A model generated the notes under the pieces. It did no database searches and had not been told where the DNA came from. It saw only the letters and a list, made by a program, of their open reading frames with translations. 6,980 nucleotides of DNA from HGM12587 sp964602445. Its GTDB lineage: Bacteria; Bacillota; Clostridia; Lachnospirales; Lachnospiraceae. This document shows positions 1 to 6,810 of this stretch, piece by piece (the first letter of the stretch is position 1; the number at the start of each line of letters is the position of its first letter). The stretch covers positions 1 to 6,980 of the forward strand of contig CAZRQV010000048.1 of assembly GCA_964602445.1 (NCBI GenBank), given 5' to 3'. The translations under genes were made by a program, and so were the position numbers.

Positions 1-72
1 AACTGCTTTTAATTCTTCTGCAACTGCGATTCCTGTCTGATATCTGTCTGTACCGAAAAGTCTGACTACTTC
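1..72 (-). other. Start of CWB2 (cell wall binding repeat 2) anchor, cut by window edge
   Basis: Residues 2132-2155 read VVRLFGTDRYQTGIAVAEEL from 2133, matching the diagnostic opening of CWB2 repeats, R-x-x-G-x-(D/N)-R-Y-x-T-(A/G). CWB2 modules usually occur as about three repeats of roughly 90-100 residues and hold proteins non-covalently on the wall through an anionic polymer, as studied in Clostridioides difficile. If the full set is present, about 250 or more residues lie beyond the window, giving a protein near 2400 residues. Confidence 0.85.
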
Positions 73-3000
73 GTTTTCTTCTACAACCACTTCTACTAAA
101 GCTTTGATTGCTTTGTTTAATTTGGTTGTTGCTGCTTTCACATCTGCCTGAGATGCTTTTTCATCAGCGAGAACTTCTTTTGCTTCTGCCAGTGCTTTTT
201 CTACTGCTGTGAAATCTACATAATCTGCTGCGTTCAGTGCTTCTGCGTTTTCGATTGCTGCTGATAATGCTTCTTTATCTGCTGCAGTTGCTAATTTCAC
301 CAGTGCTTTCACTGCTGCATTTAAGCTTTCTGCTGCTGCATCTACTTCATCCTGTGTTGCTTCTTCATTTGCAAATACAGTTTCAGCTTCTTTTAATGCT
401 TTTTCTACTGCTGTGAAATCTACATAATCTGTTGCTGTTAATGCTTTTGCTGTGTTGATTGCTTTTTCCAGAGCTTCTTTCTTTACCTTTGGTACGTAAT
501 CAACTTTTTCTACGGATTTCAGACGGAGTTCTGCGATTGACATGTTGGTGTTATTTCCTACGTCTGCATAAGTTCCTGTTGCAAATAATCTGACATATTT
601 TGCGGTTACCGCTTTGTCAAACTGTGCGATCTTCCATTCTGGGTCCATTGACCAGGAACCTTCTGCCACTTTTTCCCAGTTTTCTCCATCGTTGCTTACC
701 AGTACCTGATAATCTGTGATGAATCCGTTGGTGTTGCCTGCGTTAGATCCGCCTCTTGGATAGTAACGAAGTGCTTCTAATTCTACTGCTTCTTCTAATT
801 CGATCTGGTACCACAGTAATTCCGGATTGGTTGCTCCGATATCCCATGCTACTTCCCAGAAGGTTGTTGTGTTGCCGTCCAGTGCTGCATATAAGTCGCC
901 GCCCGGCTGTGTAGAACCTGCAGTTGGTAAGTACATTTCTACCGGAACGTCTTTGCTGTCATCTGCCGGATCTCTTTCATAAACAGCAGTTACTGTCATA
1001 TCCTCAGTTACATTTTCAAATTCTTTATCCCAGCCTTTGAAAATATATCCTTCACGTTCCGGTGCCTGTGGTGCTACTGCACTTGCTCCATCAGCAACAG
1101 TCTGGGTATCTAAAACAGTACCGTCATAATCTACGAATGTTACTGTATGTTTTGCTTTTGCATCTACATGAACAAGACAGTAAGACTGAACTTCTTCGTC
1201 TCTTCCCGGTGCAATCGAAGTACATACTTTAATGTAAGCATCTCCGGCTGAAACTGCTGTGATCATACCGTTTTCATCGATGGTTGCTACTTCCGGCTGA
1301 TAGCTCTTCCATGTCAGTTTCTTATTTGCTTCTAATGTAGGTTCCGGTGATAATACTGCGGTTAATGTATATGTTTCACCTTCGCTTAATGTTACGCGAT
1401 TGGTATCCAGTGTTAATGCTTCTGCAAGAACCGGATTGCTGATTACTGCAAAGTTTACAGAATACTGTCCGTCTTTTGTTGTTGCTGTAACATAGGATAC
1501 ACCTGGTTCTGACGGTGTGAAGTATGCCACATTTTTGTCATAACCATTTACATTTACGTTTTCTTCTGTTGTCAGTTCTCCTGACGTTTCGGTTCCTTCT
1601 GTGATCGTCCAGTCAAATGGTCCATACAGCGGTTCCGGTTTTGTATAAGTTTTTCCGCTCAGTTCTCCTGCCGGATTTCCTTCACTTACAATACCGTCTG
1701 CACGGATGATCAGCTGGTTATTGGATCCATATGGTGCATTTTTAACAACAATGTTTCCGGTAGTAGAATCATAGGTGAAATATCCGTAATTTCCATCCCA
1801 CCAGTATTCATACCAGCTTCCATCATAATTTGGATATGCATAACCTACCTGAATAGTTTCCGGTAACTGATAACCTTCCAGATTTACCAGTTTTCCTTCC
1901 CATTTTCCTCCAAGAGGTGCAAAATCCGGTCCGTCCAATACAACACCTTTGGATGTTTCTCTTGGATTTGAATAGCTGTAATTGGTTGCTCCTTCGGTAG
2001 AGAACAGTTTTACATCCAGTGACTGATGAATATTTGCATTGTTATATTTTGCAACCAGCATTGCTGTTTCGCCCTGATCTACATAAACAGTCTGCTGTCC
2101 GCCATATAAATCAGAAATAAGGTCTTCATCTGTGGTCTGATAGTATAAATCGGTCCAATCTAATGTCATACGGCGTGTTACACCAGGATCTACTACTTCA
2201 CCGTTTTCATCTACGACACGATTTAAAGTAACTTCCAGATAACCTGTGGAACCAGGAATCAGAACTTCATCATCACCGCTTGCAGATGCCTGTAAATAGA
2301 TTTCTCCTGTCATACCGTCTGTAGTATTCTGCTGACATGTCAACAGACCTTCATATAAATCCGGATCGTCTTCGTAGACTTTCCATTCTGCAGAATTTAC
2401 AGTAACGCCTGATGGCTGTAAATCTGTTACACTGACAACAACAGAACCGTTTGGTTTTAATCCTGAGAACTTGTCAATGGTCAGTTTAAAGTCTGTAATC
2501 TCTGTAATATCTTCCTGTACCGCTACGATACATACTGCAGAGCTTGTTCCGTTGCTTACTGTGATCGTTGTCTGACCTGCTGAAAGTGCCTTTACAAGAC
2601 CTTCCTCATTGATCACTGCAACTTCCGGATTGCTGGAAGTACGTGTAATTGCTGTATTTTCTTCTGTATTATCGATGACACTTAAATTAAAGCTCTGACC
2701 GATCTTTAATAAAGCTGAAGTCTGAGAGAGTACCAGTCCCGGTGTAGTATTTACTGTAACTGCATAACCTCTGTCATTTCCGCCGTAATCACCACCGAAG
2801 ATATAGACATTTCCTGTCCATTCATAGTTATAATAATTGTTTTCGCCCTGATATGATTCATTTGTATGAGCGTATTCTGTTACATCACAGCTAAACTGAC
2901 TCTGATGTACGTCTTCTTTATTCACTGTTACATCCAGGAATGGATTTACTTTATCCATACCATATTCATAATAGTTTGGATCACCATATCCTTCTTTGTA

Positions 3001-6000
3001 AGTACGTTTTACCTGTGGATATACCGCAATTGAAGCAATGGATCCATCTTCATCATTGAAGGAACCGCTTAAAATGCTTCTGCCGTCTACTTCTTTACAG
3101 CTGACTGCATTGTTCACCAGAACCGGTGCTTCTGTGTCGATCAGTACGGAGAAGGAAATCACGTCTCCTGTCATATCCATCTTACGTCCGTTAAAGGTCG
3201 GTTCTACTTCTCCCGGAACGAGAGAATCAAAGTCTGTTGTAACACGTCCCAGTGTTTCATTATAAGTTGTTGGATAATCACCATCACCATATGCGGTAAT
3301 TGTCATCGTACACTGTGTACCATTTGGCAGTACATTGCCTTCCCGATCAGTACCTGTCCAGTAGCTTCCGGTAAAGTAGCTTACAGAAGTTGGAATTGCT
3401 GTTGCATAACCGGAGTTATACACAGATTTCCACTGATAGGTAGCAATATCATGATAATATAATTCATCAGTATTGCTGTCATGTACTTCTACGATAACGG
3501 CACGTGCTTCTCTTAACTGATATAATACGAAATCATTGATTGACTGATACAATCCTGTACCAGGAGCCAATGTAATATTTCCGTCATAGAAATTATTGTA
3601 TTTTGCTGCACCTTCCTGATCGAATGGGTTCATACCAAAGGTGTAATAGCTGTATCCGTCATAGTACGCTACATCACTGGTTCCCCATGTGCTTTCGTTA
3701 TTTAATACGGTAACTTCATCTGTCGGTGCATCCAGCCATACGCTTTCATCAAAGATTGGAGCGCTGGTCCAGTCTCCATAAAATGCCAGTAATGGAAGAC
3801 CAATCTGCGGAACATCTTCTTCTGCAGAAGTTAAGATTACAAAACCTTCTACATAAGTTCCGTTTTCAAATGCATCTAATGCTTTTTTCTGTTCTTCTGT
3901 TAAAGTAACTGTCTGTGCAACTTCTGTTGTTTTGTTTGCAGCGACTGTCACTGTGCCTAAGGAAACTTCGCCCAGTGTCTGATCTGCATCCAGCATCACT
4001 TCTCGTTCGCCCCATGCTGTTTCGACTGTTTCTGTTGCCGGATATTGTAATACAACCTTTGCTTCATAGGTAACTGACTGTTCTGTCATGTTATGAACAT
4101 TAAAGTTGATTTCATAGTTTCCTGTTTTTTCAGGATCGTCTTTTAATTCCAGTTTTCCTACACTCTGTCCGTCTACTGTAATGTATGCAGGAGTTTTGAT
4201 CGCTGCTGCCGCATTGGCAAGACCTGCCCCCTGTACTCTTGGAGAATAGTAAACGCCCTCTTTCTGTTTCTGCGGAATTGCAGTACTCATCAACAGCTGG
4301 CTTGTCAGATCTGCATTTAACTGTTTTGTATCATTATGTTTTGTCTGAACATACTGTTCTACTACTGCTGTGATACCTGTCATGTGCGGTGCTGCCATAG
4401 AAGTACCACTCATCATACCGTAAGAACCGTTATAGTTTTCCGGATCTCTCAAACGATTTCCATCATCTACGATAGAAGACCAGATATTTCCGCCCGGTGC
4501 TGTGATTTCAGGTTTTAATTCCAGACCTGGACCGGCACCCCAGGAAGTAAATTCAGACATTTCGCCTGCCTGATCCCATTTGATCAGTTCGTCATCATTC
4601 TGTACACGGATTTTTACTTCGCAGCCATTCTGAACTGCTTCAATGATTGCTTCTCCATCTGCCTTGGAAATAAATGCAGATGTTAAATAAGTACCGCTGG
4701 TGCTCATTGTGATCAGATCACCATCTACATTGTCATATACCAAAACGGCTTTAATCGGACAATCTGTCACATAAGTTCCTTTGGAAGAATCATAATAGCT
4801 CCACATGAAAGAGCTTGCATTCTGGATCTTATCCACAAAGCTGATTTCCCCACGCTGAACCAATGCAATACCGGTTACCCCTTTTTCTCCATAACCATAA
4901 TAATTACGGAAACCTGCTGCTTCATAATCTGCAGTTGTACCATAACCGCTAACCGGAATGATCTTCACTTCTTCTCCAAGGAATTTATATTTCATGGATG
5001 TTTCATTCGGGTCATTATAAGCAACACGATGATCTTCTCCATCATTGTCTGTCCAGTCAAATACACTTACAACATCTACAGAGTTATTGATCGATGCCAC
5101 TGCAAGGTTGGAATCATAAACTGCCGGTGAAGACATCATAGATGTTTCCGGATTGCTTGTCAGGTTGCTTCCGCCGTAATTGTTATATGCAGTAGAAGAT
5201 GCACTGTTACCTGCAGAAGTCATTAATAAAATACCTGCAGCACGTACACGATCGTACAATTCTTCCTGAATTGTATCATCTTTTGCAAAACCGTTGTCTG
5301 AACCAAGACTTAAGTTGATTACATCTGCACCCAGTTTTACAGAATCTTCTAACGCTGCAACCATATCACTTTCCTGTGCTCCGCCATCTGCATCCGGGAA
5401 CACTTTCATGATCATCAGCTGTGCATCCGGAGCAACACCGGAAAATTTCACTTTTCCTTCTTCATCTTCTACATAACCACCTACAGTTCCTGCTACGTGT
5501 GTACCATGAGAACTGCTGCCCGGCTGTACGTTCAGATCAAGATCTGCATAATCATATGCAAACGGAATCTTTGAGTTTTTATATAATGCATTAAAATCAT
5601 AAGTAAGCTCTTCATTGCCTCCTCTGAATTCTGCATTTAATGTATTATCTTTTAAAAACTGTTCAACACTTTCATAAGTATAACGTAATTCATCTTTCGC
5701 ATCTGCACTCTTGAAAGAATCTTCACGGAAAGCTTCATGAGATGTTACCAGGTGATCTTCTTCTGAATATGCCTGCCAGTTCATATCAAGACCTGTATCC
5801 AGGATTGCTACCAGCATTCCTTTTCCTGTGTATCCACTTCCCCATACTTCCTGAATTCCAACCATATCATAGCTGTAACCGGCTACTTCGCCTGCTTCTG
5901 TTGTGATTGGTTCTTCCGGTCGATCAAATACGTGTTCTACATATGCACGTCTGACACCATTCAGTTTCTGGATCTTTGCCAGCTGACCATATGGAACTTT

Positions 6001-6465
6001 TACTGCAACCGCATTGGTTACGGAATTCCACTGATCTACTACTTCTGCATCGCTGACTTCTGCCGTCAACTGTTCTAATACTTCATTCTGCTGTTCTGTA
6101 ATCTCTTCTGCAATTTCTGCTGCTTCCTCAGATACAAGGAATTCAGATACTGCTGCTCCTGCCTCTGCATCAGCATTCACTGCATAGGCACTGGCTCCAA
6201 AATAATCCAGCACTGGTGCTGCATCCATTTCTACGATTACAGTTACTAATTCATCTTCTGAATATCGCTGTATTTCCTCTCTGTCTGAAGTTTTTGCTTC
6301 TGCGACCATGTCAGAAAGTCGTGATTCTCCTTCTAACTCCATCGCTTCGATCTGTATTTCATTCTTTTCTTCAGCGTTTTTGGCAGATACAGGCTGTACA
6401 GGTATTACACTGAACATCATGATCGCTGAAAGTAACAATGAAAGTACGCGATTTCGATTTTTCAT
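1..6465 (-). CDS. Giant secreted, cell-wall-bound S8 (subtilisin-like) serine protease, C5a-peptidase/lactocepin type; 3' end outside window
   Basis: This is the first 2155 codons of a surface endopeptidase, open without stop or frameshift to the window edge. The start at 6465 has AAGGAG 7 bases upstream and begins a clear signal peptide (cleavage about A28). Domains by residue: propeptide about 70-187; S8 catalytic domain about 195-757, with D223 (ILDTG), H320 (HGTHVAG), oxyanion N420 (SAGNS) and S689 (GTSMAAPHM); PA domain about 500-618 inside it (VQRG at 536-539); Fn3-like domain 759-905 (NGTYVEGFVILTS, then GDWTSAP); further beta-sandwich domains to about 1236; Big_2 at 1241-1316 and 1683-1767; an InlB B-repeat-like module 1772-1830; an F5/8-type C domain 1845-1984; FIVAR repeats 1994-2059 and 2061-2127; CWB2 from 2132. 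All catalytic residues are intact, so it should be active outside the cell, held on the wall. The substrate is unknown; host or dietary proteins, possibly glycosylated, are an inference from the binding modules. It has its own promoter and follows another CWB2 gene. Confidence 0.96.
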   Translation of the reverse strand, partial: MKNRNRVLSLLLSAIMMFSVIPVQPVSAKNAEEKNEIQIEAMELEGESRLSDMVAEAKTSDREEIQRYSEDELVTVIVEMDAAPVLDYFGASAYAVNADAEAGAAVSEFLVSEEAAEIAEEITEQQNEVLEQLTAEVSDAEVVDQWNSVTNAVAVKVPYGQLAKIQKLNGVRRAYVEHVFDRPEEPITTEAGEVAGYSYDMVGIQEVWGSGYTGKGMLVAILDTGLDMNWQAYSEEDHLVTSHEAFREDSFKSADAKDELRYTYESVEQFLKDNTLNAEFRGGNEELTYDFNALYKNSKIPFAYDYADLDLNVQPGSSSHGTHVAGTVGGYVEDEEGKVKFSGVAPDAQLMIMKVFPDADGGAQESDMVAALEDSVKLGADVINLSLGSDNGFAKDDTIQEELYDRVRAAGILLMTSAGNSASSTAYNNYGGSNLTSNPETSMMSSPAVYDSNLAVASINNSVDVVSVFDWTDNDGEDHRVAYNDPNETSMKYKFLGEEVKIIPVSGYGTTADYEAAGFRNYYGYGEKGVTGIALVQRGEISFVDKIQNASSFMWSYYDSSKGTYVTDCPIKAVLVYDNVDGDLITMSTSGTYLTSAFISKADGEAIIEAVQNGCEVKIRVQNDDELIKWDQAGEMSEFTSWGAGPGLELKPEITAPGGNIWSSIVDDGNRLRDPENYNGSYGMMSGTSMAAPHMTGITAVVEQYVQTKHNDTKQLNADLTSQLLMSTAIPQKQKEGVYYSPRVQGAGLANAAAAIKTPAYITVDGQSVGKLELKDDPEKTGNYEINFNVHNMTEQSVTYEAKVVLQYPATETVETAWGEREVMLDADQTLGEVSLGTVTVAANKTTEVAQTVTLTEEQKKALDAFENGTYVEGFVILTSAEEDVPQIGLPLLAFYGDWTSAPIFDESVWLDAPTDEVTVLNNESTWGTSDVAYYDGYSYYTFGMNPFDQEGAAKYNNFYDGNITLAPGTGLYQSINDFVLYQLREARAVIVEVHDSNTDELYYHDIATYQWKSVYNSGYATAIPTSVSYFTGSYWTGTDREGNVLPNGTQCTMTITAYGDGDYPTTYNETLGRVTTDFDSLVPGEVEPTFNGRKMDMTGDVISFSVLIDTEAPVLVNNAVSCKEVDGRSILSGSFNDEDGSIASIAVYPQVKRTYKEGYGDPNYYEYGMDKVNPFLDVTVNKEDVHQSQFSCDVTEYAHTNESYQGENNYYNYEWTGNVYIFGGDYGGNDRGYAVTVNTTPGLVLSQTSALLKIGQSFNLSVIDNTEENTAITRTSSNPEVAVINEEGLVKALSAGQTTITVSNGTSSAVCIVAVQEDITEITDFKLTIDKFSGLKPNGSVVVSVTDLQPSGVTVNSAEWKVYEDDPDLYEGLLTCQQNTTDGMTGEIYLQASASGDDEVLIPGSTGYLEVTLNRVVDENGEVVDPGVTRRMTLDWTDLYYQTTDEDLISDLYGGQQTVYVDQGETAMLVAKYNNANIHQSLDVKLFSTEGATNYSYSNPRETSKGVVLDGPDFAPLGGKWEGKLVNLEGYQLPETIQVGYAYPNYDGSWYEYWWDGNYGYFTYDSTTGNIVVKNAPYGSNNQLIIRADGIVSEGNPAGELSGKTYTKPEPLYGPFDWTITEGTETSGELTTEENVNVNGYDKNVAYFTPSEPGVSYVTATTKDGQYSVNFAVISNPVLAEALTLDTNRVTLSEGETYTLTAVLSPEPTLEANKKLTWKSYQPEVATIDENGMITAVSAGDAYIKVCTSIAPGRDEEVQSYCLVHVDAKAKHTVTFVDYDGTVLDTQTVADGASAVAPQAPEREGYIFKGWDKEFENVTEDMTVTAVYERDPADDSKDVPVEMYLPTAGSTQPGGDLYAALDGNTTTFWEVAWDIGATNPELLWYQIELEEAVELEALRYYPRGGSNAGNTNGFITDYQVLVSNDGENWEKVAEGSWSMDPEWKIAQFDKAVTAKYVRLFATGTYADVGNNTNMSIAELRLKSVEKVDYVPKVKKEALEKAINTAKALTATDYVDFTAVEKALKEAETVFANEEATQDEVDAAAESLNAAVKALVKLATAADKEALSAAIENAEALNAADYVDFTAVEKALAEAKEVLADEKASQADVKAATTKLNKAIKALVEVVVEENEVVRLFGTDRYQTGIAVAEELKAV
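85..486 (-). repeat. Two tandem FIVAR repeats, 204-bp (68-codon) period
   Basis: Residues 1994-2059 and 2061-2127 are two helical FIVAR-type units with the same register: DYVDFTAVEKAL occurs at 2013-2024 and again at 2081-2092. At DNA level a 35-base stretch is identical between 193-227 and 397-431, exactly 204 bases apart; the rest has diverged. FIVAR units are common in Gram-positive surface proteins next to sugar-binding or wall-anchoring domains, where they serve as stalks. The high local identity suggests internal duplication or later homogenisation. Confidence 0.85.
514..933 (-). other. F5/8-type C (discoidin-like) domain of the protease
   Basis: Residues about 1845-1984. The stretch has AALDGNTTTFWEVAW near the start, then WYQIELEEAVELEALRYYPR, DYQVLVSNDGENWEKV, KYVRLFAT and finally SIAELRLKS. 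This is the usual order for F5/8-type C/CBM32-like jelly rolls: D-G-x-x-x-T-x-W, an IEL strand followed by a valine/leucine strand, V-S-x-D-G-x-x-W, A-K-Y-V-R-L and A-E-L. The family commonly binds galactose-type sugars or other cell-surface glycans. The specific ligand cannot be read from the sequence. Confidence 0.82.
976..2745 (-). other. Two Big_2 Ig-like domains, an unassigned aromatic-rich region, and an InlB B-repeat-like module
   Basis: Residues about 1241-1830. Big_2 number one (1241-1316) shows SSNPEVAVINEEGLVKALSAGQTTITV. Big_2 number two (1683-1767) shows SYQPEVATIDENGMITAVSAGDAYIKV. Both carry the family's P-E-V-A-x-I-(D/N)-E-x-G-x-(I/V)-x-A-x-S-A-G pattern. Between them, about 1318-1680 is not recognised; it is probably beta-rich and includes a stretch with 12 aromatics in 24 residues (1542-1565). 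Residues 1772-1830 match the Listeria-Bacteroides (InlB B) repeat: VTFVDYDGTVLDTQTV, then PEREGYIFKGWD and ENVTEDMTVTAVYE. Such domains usually act as spacers or adhesive modules in surface proteins. Confidence 0.75.
2758..4194 (-). other. Fn3-like (fn3_5) domain and C5a-peptidase-type beta-sandwich stalk of the protease
   Basis: Residues about 758-1236. The first part (759-905) matches the Fn3-like domain that follows the catalytic domain in C5a peptidase and lactocepin: AYITVDG, an AANKTTEVAQTVTLT stretch, NGTYVEGFVILTS at 868-880 and FYGDWTSAP ending at 903. The next part (about 930-1105) resembles the second Fn-type domain of that family, with W1036 in WTGTDREGNVLPNGT, comparable to the W-D-G-x-D-x-x-G-x-x-x-P-x-G pattern. 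A third unit starts at DTEAPV (1110) and runs through SGSFNDEDGSIASIAVYP, a layout also seen in C5a peptidase. These units normally pack against the catalytic domain and help bind substrate or host surfaces. Assignment of the second and third units is by pattern only. Confidence 0.7.
4195..5883 (-). other. S8 catalytic domain with inserted PA domain
   Basis: Residues about 195-757. The opening (MVGIQEVWGSGYTGKGMLVAILDTG, residues about 201-225) carries catalytic D223. H320 lies in SSHGTHVAG, N420 in TSAGNS, and S689 in SGTSMAAPHMTG. The conserved segment before the serine (TSWGAGP, then KPEITAPGG) is present. The 269-residue gap between N420 and S689 is filled by a PA domain (IALVQRGEISF, then IKAVLVYDN), as in C5a peptidase and lactocepin, where it shapes substrate access. 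The spacing D223 to H320 is 97 residues, much longer than in simple subtilisins. The extra piece is charged and rich in Asp, Glu and Tyr, and may be a surface loop near the active site. Confidence 0.93.
5905..6465 (-). other. Signal peptide and long acidic propeptide of the S8 protease
   Basis: Residues 1-28 form a Sec signal peptide: a basic start (MKNRNR), a hydrophobic core with LLL and IMMF, and a likely cleavage at VSA/KN. There is no lipobox cysteine. Residues about 29-69 are charged linker. Residues about 70-187 resemble an inhibitor I9-type prodomain: a strand (ELVTVIVEMD), a Glu/Ala-rich probably helical stretch, then VTNAVAVKVP and a Q-L-A-K-I-Q helix ending in VRRAYVEHVF. This order is typical of subtilase chaperone/inhibitor propeptides. 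The inserted acidic helix makes it longer than the roughly 80-residue propeptides of simple subtilisins. The mature enzyme probably begins between about 180 and 195; the cleavage site cannot be fixed from sequence. Confidence 0.8.
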
Positions 6466-6472
6466 ACGTCTT

Positions 6473-6478
6473 CTCCTT
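6473..6478 (-). promoter_or_regulatory. Ribosome-binding site of the protease gene
   Basis: On the minus strand AAGGAG (within GGAAGGAG) lies 7 bases before the ATG at 6465. It is a full match to the Gram-positive Shine-Dalgarno core at good spacing and fixes the start codon, supported by the signal peptide that follows at once. Confidence 0.93.
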
Positions 6479-6502
6479 CCTTTTATCCCAATATCGTTCT
6501 TC

Positions 6503-6551
6503 TCCATAGAACCTTTTTGTAACACATGCGTATGACACTTTGTTCTATGGA
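6503..6551 (-). repeat. Perfect 10-bp inverted repeat in the 5' leader of the protease gene
   Basis: TCCATAGAAC at 6503-6512 and GTTCTATGGA at 6542-6551 are exact reverse complements separated by 29 bases. The structure begins just downstream of the predicted transcription start (about 6559) and ends 24 bases before the ribosome-binding site. The loop can form a second imperfect hairpin (6517-6536), so the RNA could fold into a stacked stem-loop. No U-tract follows, so it is not an ordinary terminator. It could be an mRNA-stabilising 5' hairpin, or a two-half-site operator downstream of the promoter. The inverted repeat is certain; its role is inference. Confidence 0.6.
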
Positions 6552-6565
6552 CATGATATACTTTG

Positions 6566-6594
6566 ATAATAACTTTCTTTCATATTTCTGTCAA
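6566..6594 (-). promoter_or_regulatory. Sigma-A promoter of the protease gene
   Basis: On the minus strand a perfect -35 hexamer TTGACA (6594-6589) is followed by a 17-base spacer and a -10 hexamer TATTAT (6571-6566), one mismatch from TATAAT. The predicted start of transcription is near 6559, giving a leader of about 95 bases. Sequence upstream of the -35 is A/T-rich, as in strong Bacillota promoters. The gene therefore has its own promoter and need not depend on readthrough from its upstream neighbour. Confidence 0.85.
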
Positions 6595-6608
6595 TGTTTT
6601 TCAACGAA

Positions 6609-6636
6609 TTAAAGCAAAAAAATGTCATTGCTTTAA
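6609..6636. repeat. 9-bp inverted repeat just upstream of the -35 box; possible operator
   Basis: TTAAAGCAA (6609-6617) and TTGCTTTAA (6628-6636) are exact reverse complements with a 10-base spacer, ending 14 bases upstream of the -35 hexamer. A further AAAGC-type half-site lies at 6642-6647 (TAAAGC). The position suits an activator or repressor site, but the region is A/T-rich, so chance is possible. No regulator is named. Confidence 0.4.
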
Positions 6637-6637
6637 A

Positions 6638-6666
6638 GTTATAAAGCATCCGTTTTTCTACTCCAA
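6638..6666 (-). promoter_or_regulatory. Possible weak distal promoter
   Basis: On the minus strand TTGGAG (6666-6661) and TATAAC (6643-6638) are separated by 17 bases. The -10 has one mismatch, but the -35 matches consensus at only three of six bases. It lies 72 bases upstream of the much stronger promoter and overlaps the flank of the 9-bp dyad. It could be a secondary start or chance in A/T-rich DNA. Confidence 0.2.
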
Positions 6667-6738
6667 AAACAGCGTATCCTGTCTGAAAAACTTTTACATC
6701 ACGAAAAATTGTATTGAAAATCCTCTCTACTATGGATC

Positions 6739-6769
6739 AAAAAGGGACACCCCTGATGGAGTGTCCCTT
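6739..6769 (-). terminator. Intrinsic terminator of the upstream CWB2 gene
   Basis: On the minus strand a 12-bp stem (AAGGGACACTCC with GGGGTGTCCCTT, one U-G wobble) closes a four-base ATCA loop and runs into a T-stretch ending at 6739. It begins 41 bases after the stop codon at 6811-6813. The plus-strand reading lacks a following U-tract, so it should act mainly on minus-strand transcription. It separates the upstream gene from the protease gene. Confidence 0.92.
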
Positions 6770-6810
6770 CGCATTTTATGAGCTGAGCTCACTTTTATTT
6801 TGTTGATCGA

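Larger units (their letters stand above)
6466..6810. other. Intergenic region between two minus-strand surface-protein genes
   Basis: These 345 bases hold no convincing gene. In transcription order they carry the terminator (6739-6769), about 70 bases with only a possible weak promoter (6638-6666), the 9-bp dyad, the main promoter (6566-6594), the leader inverted repeat (6503-6551) and the ribosome-binding site. Plus-strand open frames here overlap these signals and have no ribosome-binding site. No riboswitch class or small RNA was recognised. Confidence 0.8.

Noticed and set aside
85..486. CRISPR-like or mobile-element repeat
   Set aside because: Only two units exist, they stay in frame at a 68-codon period and they encode matching helical protein repeats, so this is a coding repeat.
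3038..3265. Plus-strand open frame of 75 codons
   Set aside because: It lies inside the unbroken protease coding frame on the other strand, has no convincing ribosome-binding site and encodes low-complexity Ser/Thr/Leu sequence typical of an antisense shadow. The same holds for short plus-strand frames at 3726-3908, 4336-4518, 5294-5476 and 6216-6413.
6503..6551. Leader hairpin as a transcription attenuator or riboswitch terminator
   Set aside because: The 3' arm is followed on the minus strand by GAAGAACG and no U-tract, and no known riboswitch core was recognised.
6308..6781. Plus-strand open frames across the start of the protease gene and the intergenic region
   Set aside because: They run through the signal-peptide region, the promoter, the dyads and the terminator of the minus strand, lack ribosome-binding sites and show no recognisable protein features.
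6466..6810. Insertion sequence, attachment site or small RNA gene between the two genes
   Set aside because: No transposase fragment, terminal repeats with target duplication or tRNA-like fold is visible; terminator, promoter and leader account for most of the structure.
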